Below, in pieces: positions 58,274 to 64,000 of a stretch of 64,000 nt of DNA. A program made the translations under genes and the position numbers. How positions within the stretch are numbered: position 1 is the stretch's first letter; every line of letters starts with the position of its first letter. Below the pieces are notes generated by a model. The model saw only the letters and a program-made list of their open reading frames with translations. It had not been told where the DNA came from and did no database searches. The DNA comes from Kalaharituber pfeilii (lineage: Eukaryota > Ascomycota > Pezizomycetes > Pezizales > Pezizaceae), in contig WHUZ01000021.1 of the NCBI GenBank assembly GCA_015179045.1, forward strand, positions 248,001 through 312,000. The letters run 5' to 3'.

Positions 58274-58286
58274 CCTAGGTTATCGC

Positions 58287-61200
58287 ATGAACTCGCCCTT
58301 CTGGAATACGATGGATGAAACCACTTCTCGAGCTTTTCAAAAGGCACTCGACAATTTCACAGCTAAACTCTCGAAGGAGCAGATTGAGGAATTCCAAAAT
58401 TCTGGGTCCATTAGAGATGTCTACATCTGTATAGAAGCATTGGAAGAAAAACATAGGCAAAGCAGGACTCTGCGTTATCTTGCTCGGGTGAACCCGTATT
58501 TGGAGGGGCTTCAGCAGTATGCCAAAGTAATCGATGTGATTGTTCAGATAAAACCGGAGATTATGGCTATAGTTTGGGTATGATTAACTCAATTACCACT
58601 TCACCGATGGAAATAATTTGCTTCTTGACTAACTTTACGTTTGAACACCCAGGGATGCATGAGATTCATTCTCCAGGTTTTGCTCAGAACCAATCCTAGT
58701 TAAGTTGTGATTAGCTGACCATTGGTAGGCTGCCAGCGACCACTTGGCATTTTTCGAGAAATTGGTTGAGACCTTTGAGCGAATTGGAGAAAACCTACCC
58801 AGGCAACAACGATTGGAAAACATTTTCTGCAACAATCCTCGGGTCCAGCATGTCACTATCCTCATATATGAGGAAATTTTAGCTTTCCAATGGGAGACCC
58901 TCCAGTTCTTGCATAAAAAAGGTAGTTTTTTCCTCACCGGAATTCCCACCATTTGGAATGGTATGAAATGACGGTTGTAATTACTGATGCATGGACTATG
59001 CTGTTGAAACAGCATTGAAGCAGTTTATTCACACTATTTTGCACCCCTTTGAGGCGAAATTTGGCAAAATTGTGGGGCGACTTGAACGTCATAGAATGCT
59101 TCTTGACTATGAAGCTATAGGTGCACACATCGAGGCTGTAAATGAAGACCGACAACGGCATTTGGCCAGGGAGGAGGAAGAAAGGCGTGAGCATGAAAAC
59201 TCCCAAAGACAGCAACTACAGGCTTGGTTGAAGCCAGTGGACTATGAGTCGGAAATGGCTTTCGTGCACAAGGAACTCGACAAACTTCCTGGGGATGAGT
59301 ATGAGGCGATGCAAAATTTCTGGTTAATGAGGCTTCCTGCGGTGGAGGGATGGATGGGTTTGGAGACTGATGGAAAGCCAGTCATGTGGTTGACAGGGAT
59401 GCCGGGTGCAGGTACGTATGGTTCTTGATGGCATTTCCGCATGCAAATAAATACGCAATTGTTATTAACGAATGGGGGTGGTTGAAGGGAAAACCTTTCT
59501 TGCTTACCGGCTTTTTCGATACCTGAAACAAGTGCAGAATGTAACAGCGGATTGTGTCTGTTTCGCGTTCCTGAGAAATGAGCAACCGTTTCACATAACA
59601 TATGATGCAGTCCTGAGAACATTCATATTTCAGCTTTTGCAGCATACCTCATGCTTGCTTCCCTATCTCTTTCAGGAATATACATCTAAGCGATTTCAGG
59701 GATTCCGTTCCCCTACGAATAGAAAAGATCTTTGCCGAATATTGGAAGCCTGCTTAGATTATATACCTGGGTCAACATATGTGATACTTGATGGCTTGGA
59801 TGAAACGGAAAGGGAGGATCGCCAAGCAGTCCTTGAAACAATACAGGCACTACATGCTACATCAAAAGAGCTACGCATTTTCATCAGCAGCAGGCGAGAA
59901 ACTGACATTGAAGCCCAGTTGCTAGATTTGAATGGACAACTAGAACACATTTCCATTGCCAATCAGAATGCCGATGACATTGCTGCCTACGTAGAGGCCC
60001 GCGGTAGGGATCTTCATCAAGCGTTTTCTCATGATAAGGCTGCACGGGAGGAAGTCGCAGATGCTCTTACAAAAATTTGTAACAAGGCTCAGGGTATGGA
60101 CTAGTCCTCCTTTCATTCACAAATGTACGCATCAATTCTCACAGTGTGTAGGTATGTTCTTGTGGGCCCGGTTGGTTCTACAAGACTTGGCCCAGTGCAC
60201 AAACTTGGAGGACCTTCAGGAAGCTGTTGACAACCTGCCTAAGGGGCTAGAGGAGGCGTAGGTGTTCCATTTCTCCACTGCTCCACTTGAGGGCAAATAC
60301 TGCATGTGTAGATATAGATCTGGTATTGATACAACCTGTTTACTATTAGGTACCAGCGGATCCTGGATAGAATAGAGAAGCTCCGGAATTCACCTCTCGG
60401 TCGGGAAGCCATAAGAATTCTTCAAATGGTTATTTGCAGTAAAAGACCACTCCGTAAGCAAGAAATCCAGCATGCATTGGCAATTCGAACTGGTGACATC
60501 CGAATTGAGCAAAGAAGATTGTTACGAAGGAAGCTTGAGGAGTTGTGTGGTCCAATTCTAACAGTGGAAGATGAAACTGTTCGTTTCGTCCACTTCAGTG
60601 CTCAAGAGTAAGTATACTCATATGATGGCCCAGGGCGAGCAACCATAGACTATATGGCTACTAAACCACAGTTTTTAGGTATCTTACTAGCAAAACGAGT
60701 GGCCCTTTTATTGAGCCTTCTGCATGTCACTGCCTACTCGCAAGTTGCTCAATGTCATACTTGCTCTTTCATTGCTTCAATCCGGAGCTGAGTAATGAGG
60801 AGCTCGACACATACATAAAGAATGGGGAATACATACTTTTCAACTATATTATACAAAATTGGGTATTCCATGTTCAAGAGGCCATTATAGCTAGCAGCAA
60901 CATCGCTCTGGGTAACAATGCCCAATTGATAGATCAACTGAACGACCTTTTCCAAAATTTCGGATCAACGGAGCATGAACCTCAACTCCGAAGCTCAGGT
61001 TTGGAGCCACAGGTGTCAAAGGAGGAAGATCTCTCATTGTTACAGGCAATGTCACAATGGCCCCATTTATACCATTGGCTACGGAATATTCATTTTTATA
61101 ACTCTAATATGGATTGGCAAGGTAATTGAAACTCAAGTACACTTCCTGCAATTGCGTGAATGCTGACTTCTCTCTTGCTCGCAGCTCATATCAGATGCAA

Positions 61201-64000
61201 ACATCCATTAAGTAAACAGGGAAATATTGAGCGCATTCGAGAACGATTTAGGATACATGCCTCCACCCCAACTGACCTGGCACGATTGCAATCTCTCTAT
61301 GGCCCTAATGTATTCCAATGTACTTATTCTCTCTGCTCTCGTTATTGGGATGGTTTCCCCACAAAGGATGAACTAAATGTCTACTTGCGGTCACATGCAC
61401 GACCTTTCTGTTGTAAGGACCAAACCTGTTACGGGTCTATAGCAGGGTTCAGCACAATTACGGAGCTCAACCAGCATAACAACAAATTCCATGCAGCCTT
61501 AGAAGGATCCTCCCAGATGCCTAAGGACAATATGATAACCAAAAAAATTCGAATGCCTGGTCAGCATAAAGTTCTAATTGATGCAATTATCCAAGGCAAT
61601 GTTGGACTAGTGAGAGAATCATTATCACAGCTCAATTCCATTCTTAGCTTTGACAAAGTTGTTGCAGGAAAAACAGCATTAGAGTATGCAGTTGAGCAAA
61701 AAGATTCGGAGATAACATTGATGTTATTTGAAAGGGGTGCTCGACCTCGTAATATACAAAAGTTTCTAGTTGATGCCATTATCCAAGAAAATTCCGAGCT
61801 AGTGAAAAAGGTATTACAGGTCAATCCTGGGCTCAACCTCAACCAAGCGGATGCAGGAGAAACACCACTAGAGTTCGCAGTTAAGCGAAAGAATTGGGAG
61901 ATAGCGTCAATGTTACTTAAACAGGGAGGCAATCCGCACAATGATTTAATTGATGCTATTATCCAAGGCAACATCGAGCTAGTGACATACCTATTATCCT
62001 ATGAGAGCTCCACGAACCTCCACCTCAACCAAGTGGTTGCAGGGAAAACGGCACTAGAGTATGCAGTTGAGCAGGAGAATTGGGAGATGGTATCAATGTT
62101 AGCTCATTGGGGAGGCAAAATGCATGATCGGCACAGATATCTAATTGATGCCATTATTCAAGGCAATGTCGAGCTAGTGAAAAGGTTATTATCACACATC
62201 AATTCCACAGCCCTCCGCCTCAACCAAGTGGTCGAAGGTAAAACAGCGTTGGGGTATGCAGTTGAGCGGGAAGATTGGGAGATGGTGTTGATGTTAGTTG
62301 AGCAGGGAGGCCAAATGCATGATCAGCACAGGTATTTAATTGACGCCATTATCCAAGGCAACAACGAGCTAGTGAAAAAATTAATATCACACATCAACTC
62401 CACAACCCTCCGTCTCAACCAAGTGGTCGAAGGTAAAACAGCGTTGGGGTATGCAGTTGAGCGGGAAGATTGGGAGATGGTGTTGATGTTAGTTGAGCAG
62501 GGAGGCCAAATGCATGATCAGCACAGGTATTTAATTGACGCCATTATCCAAGGCACCATCGAGCTAGTGAAAAAATTAATATCACACATCAACTCCACAG
62601 CCCTCCGCCTCAACCAAGTGGTTGCAGGAAAAACGGCACTAGAGTATGCAATTGAGCAGAAAGATGGGGAGATGATGTTGATGCTGGTTGAACATGGAGC
62701 CAAAGGCCTTAGAGGTAATGGGAGACAAAAAGTGAGGCCATTTTGTGACGCGCTTTGGTCAGAGGAGGAGTATTACAGATCTGCAGGTCAAGTCTTAGCA
62801 GAATGTGAAGATGTTGACACTAGGAGGCAGTATTTGGAAGTCATGTTTCGAGTTTGTGAGGACTCGAGCCCATGGCTACTGGCATTGAGTATCATGGACT
62901 CTGAAAGCGAACTTCTACCTTTCCTTGCCAACGATAACTTCACCAAAACTTTGAACCTTATTTCGAACCCCAACAGTCTCAGTCATTATACTCACGTGCA
63001 GCTCAAATGTACCCCTCTAGCATATGCTATTGCTAGAGGGCCCCGGCATTGTGGCATTATAAAACTGCTAGTGCAAGCGGGTGCCAACCCCTGGACCGAA
63101 CCTTTGCAAGGAGTCTGGAAGGCCACCCAGGCCCGGTTAAATTTCATCCATCGATTCTTAACCGACCATTTAACTGGCTTGCAGGTCCATATGATCATGC
63201 TTCCCTCAGGTTCAACCTCGACCTTATTCGAAGTTCTGTATTTTTCCCACCATCAGGGTTCCACGCTTGTCAGTGAATATAGCGCCAATGAGTTCAACTG
63301 GCCGAGGTCGGCAATTGTAGCCCACAACAGTGGCAGAAGCATTCTTCAGCTAGGCGTTGACTACGTTGCTGCACAAAGGGCCCATAAGGCACTGCATGAG
63401 AAATCCCAATCGGGTCCAAGTATTCCTTCGCCATTCGCTAGCTCTCTGATTGCACTTGCCAGAATTATGCCAGAGAGCCTCAAGAGAGCCATTCGACCAC
63501 CGTTCTGGGTGAAGCATCACAAAGATGTATATTCTGAAGTCAGAGATTTGGTCAAAAAGTGTGGCGGAAACGAAGGCCCTATAGGTTATTCGACCGCTTC
63601 TTGTAAGGCAGTCCAGCTTATACTGTCCCAACTCCCAATCGTCAAGTGCCCAACTTTGATTCATCGCATCCTCGATGAGGCCGGCTTTTGGACCATGCAA
63701 ACCTTCACGTGTGTCTGGACGGATCCCATCAAACCTGCTTTGACAGAAGTGGAGCGCAAGTGCGGCACCAGGGTCCACATGATGGGTGGGCATCTACGGC
63801 ATATTAGGTTTGACATTGCAGTCATGCTAGGTTTGTCTTCTCCATATGATGATCTGTTGCCAATAGAGTGTGAAAAGAAGGGCATGCGCTAATAATACTA
63901 CTGTTATTGTTATCTACAAGATGAAACACCTGGCTATAGTGATCCGCTCTTTACAGTTCCGGAGGCACCTCCCACATGGGATATCTCAGTTATCCTCAGC
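58287..64000 (+). CDS. NACHT-ankyrin STAND (NLR) gene 2, open, partial at right edge
   Basis: Exons 58287-58577, 58653-58676 (microexon), 58729-58921, 59013-59411, 59488-60093, 60152-60257, 60350-60607, 60679-61121, 61185-63881 or -63892, and probably 63957 onward. Every phase agrees; 1675 aa if translation stops at 63892. N-terminus DUF7708-like (to ~175), charged coiled helix (~200-240), NACHT with Walker A GMPGAGKT (~298), Walker B YVILDGLDETE (~399), sensor-like IFISSRRETD (~433), winged-helix-like RPLRKQEIQHALAIRTGD, two Cys/His finger-like modules (~817-875; the first lacks one His, YLRSH against HLQSH in gene 1), about six 63-aa double-ankyrin units (~895-1290), then a ~380-aa conserved C-terminal region. 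ATG 58311 aligns with gene 1's start; 58287 is the first ATG after the LINE. Predicted cytosolic immune-type receptor of the fungal STAND class (family inference). Confidence 0.9.
61550..62710 (+). repeat. Coding array of ~189-bp ankyrin units in NLR gene 2
   Basis: Units begin LIDAIIQGN(V/N/T)ELVK and contain VVEGKTALGYAVEREDWEMV and MLVEQGGQMHDQHRY. The units starting near 62323 and 62512 are nearly identical at the DNA level over 189 bp (GCACAGGTATTTAATTGACG repeats exactly). Gene 1 has far fewer units. Confidence 0.9.
63957..64000 (+). CDS. Start of the final exon of NLR gene 2
   Basis: After TTTACAG at 63956 the frame reads (V)PEAPPTWDISVILS, matching the start of gene 1's last exon (APLEV...VFPDWSIEII). 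It is in phase with 63881 if the donor GG|GCATGC is used. Confidence 0.55.

Noticed and set aside
1..64000. CRISPR arrays, rRNA, intact tRNA genes, bacterial-type terminators
   Set aside because: None seen; repeats lack the direct repeat/spacer pattern, and gene structure is eukaryotic.

Overview
The window looks like a transposon-rich chromosomal region of a filamentous ascomycete fungus (Pezizomycotina). The evidence is short introns of about 50-95 nt with GT-AG ends and CTAAC/CTAAT-like branch sites, two NACHT-type (STAND/NLR) genes with fungal architecture, Tad1-like LINE fragments, and TA-flanked DNA elements. No bacterial operons, rRNA, intact tRNA or CRISPR array were seen. A truffle-like Pezizales genome would fit the repeat load, but this is a guess.

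Layout. Positions 1-4600: a LINE 3' end, a decayed low-copy repeat (family R1) and a 5'-truncated LINE inserted in it with a 12-bp target-site duplication. 4600-6980: a degenerate, hierarchically organised satellite. 7023-14285: two near-identical ~2.25-kb TIR transposons that encode helix-turn-helix DNA-binding remnants but no recognisable DDE domain. 14286-17177: an inverted-repeat structure, a tiny LINE scar and a GA-rich tract. 17178-20995: a five-exon gene for a ~1187-aa protein with a GDA1/CD39 (apyrase) domain behind a ~525-aa unknown N-terminus. 21653-22866: a TIR element carrying an intron-containing gene for a 192-aa protein. 24130-25720: second R1 copy, rearranged. 28130-29980: repeat family C split by a TTTA-flanked 971-bp segment that holds a 131-aa orphan gene. 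30650-37700: SINE-like family R2, three small TIR/hairpin elements and several LINE scars.

38231-43883 holds the first NACHT-ankyrin gene, intact except for one frameshift, so probably a recent pseudogene. 43905-57530 is repeats again: LINEs, family C without the orphan gene, a PIF/Harbinger-like element, R2 copies, and a 1.8-kb LINE with RNase H. 58287-64000 holds the second NACHT-ankyrin gene. It is open throughout, has an expanded array of near-identical 63-aa repeats, and runs off the right edge. Both NLR genes have a LINE 3' fragment just upstream of their start codons.

How the genes relate. The two NLR paralogues share the same exon structure and strand and fit the fungal STAND class implicated in non-self recognition and regulated cell death. 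The CD39-like protein and the orphan 131-aa protein have no sequence-evident functional link to them. All exon models were assembled by eye from splice signals, reading frame and, for the NLRs, paralogue comparison.
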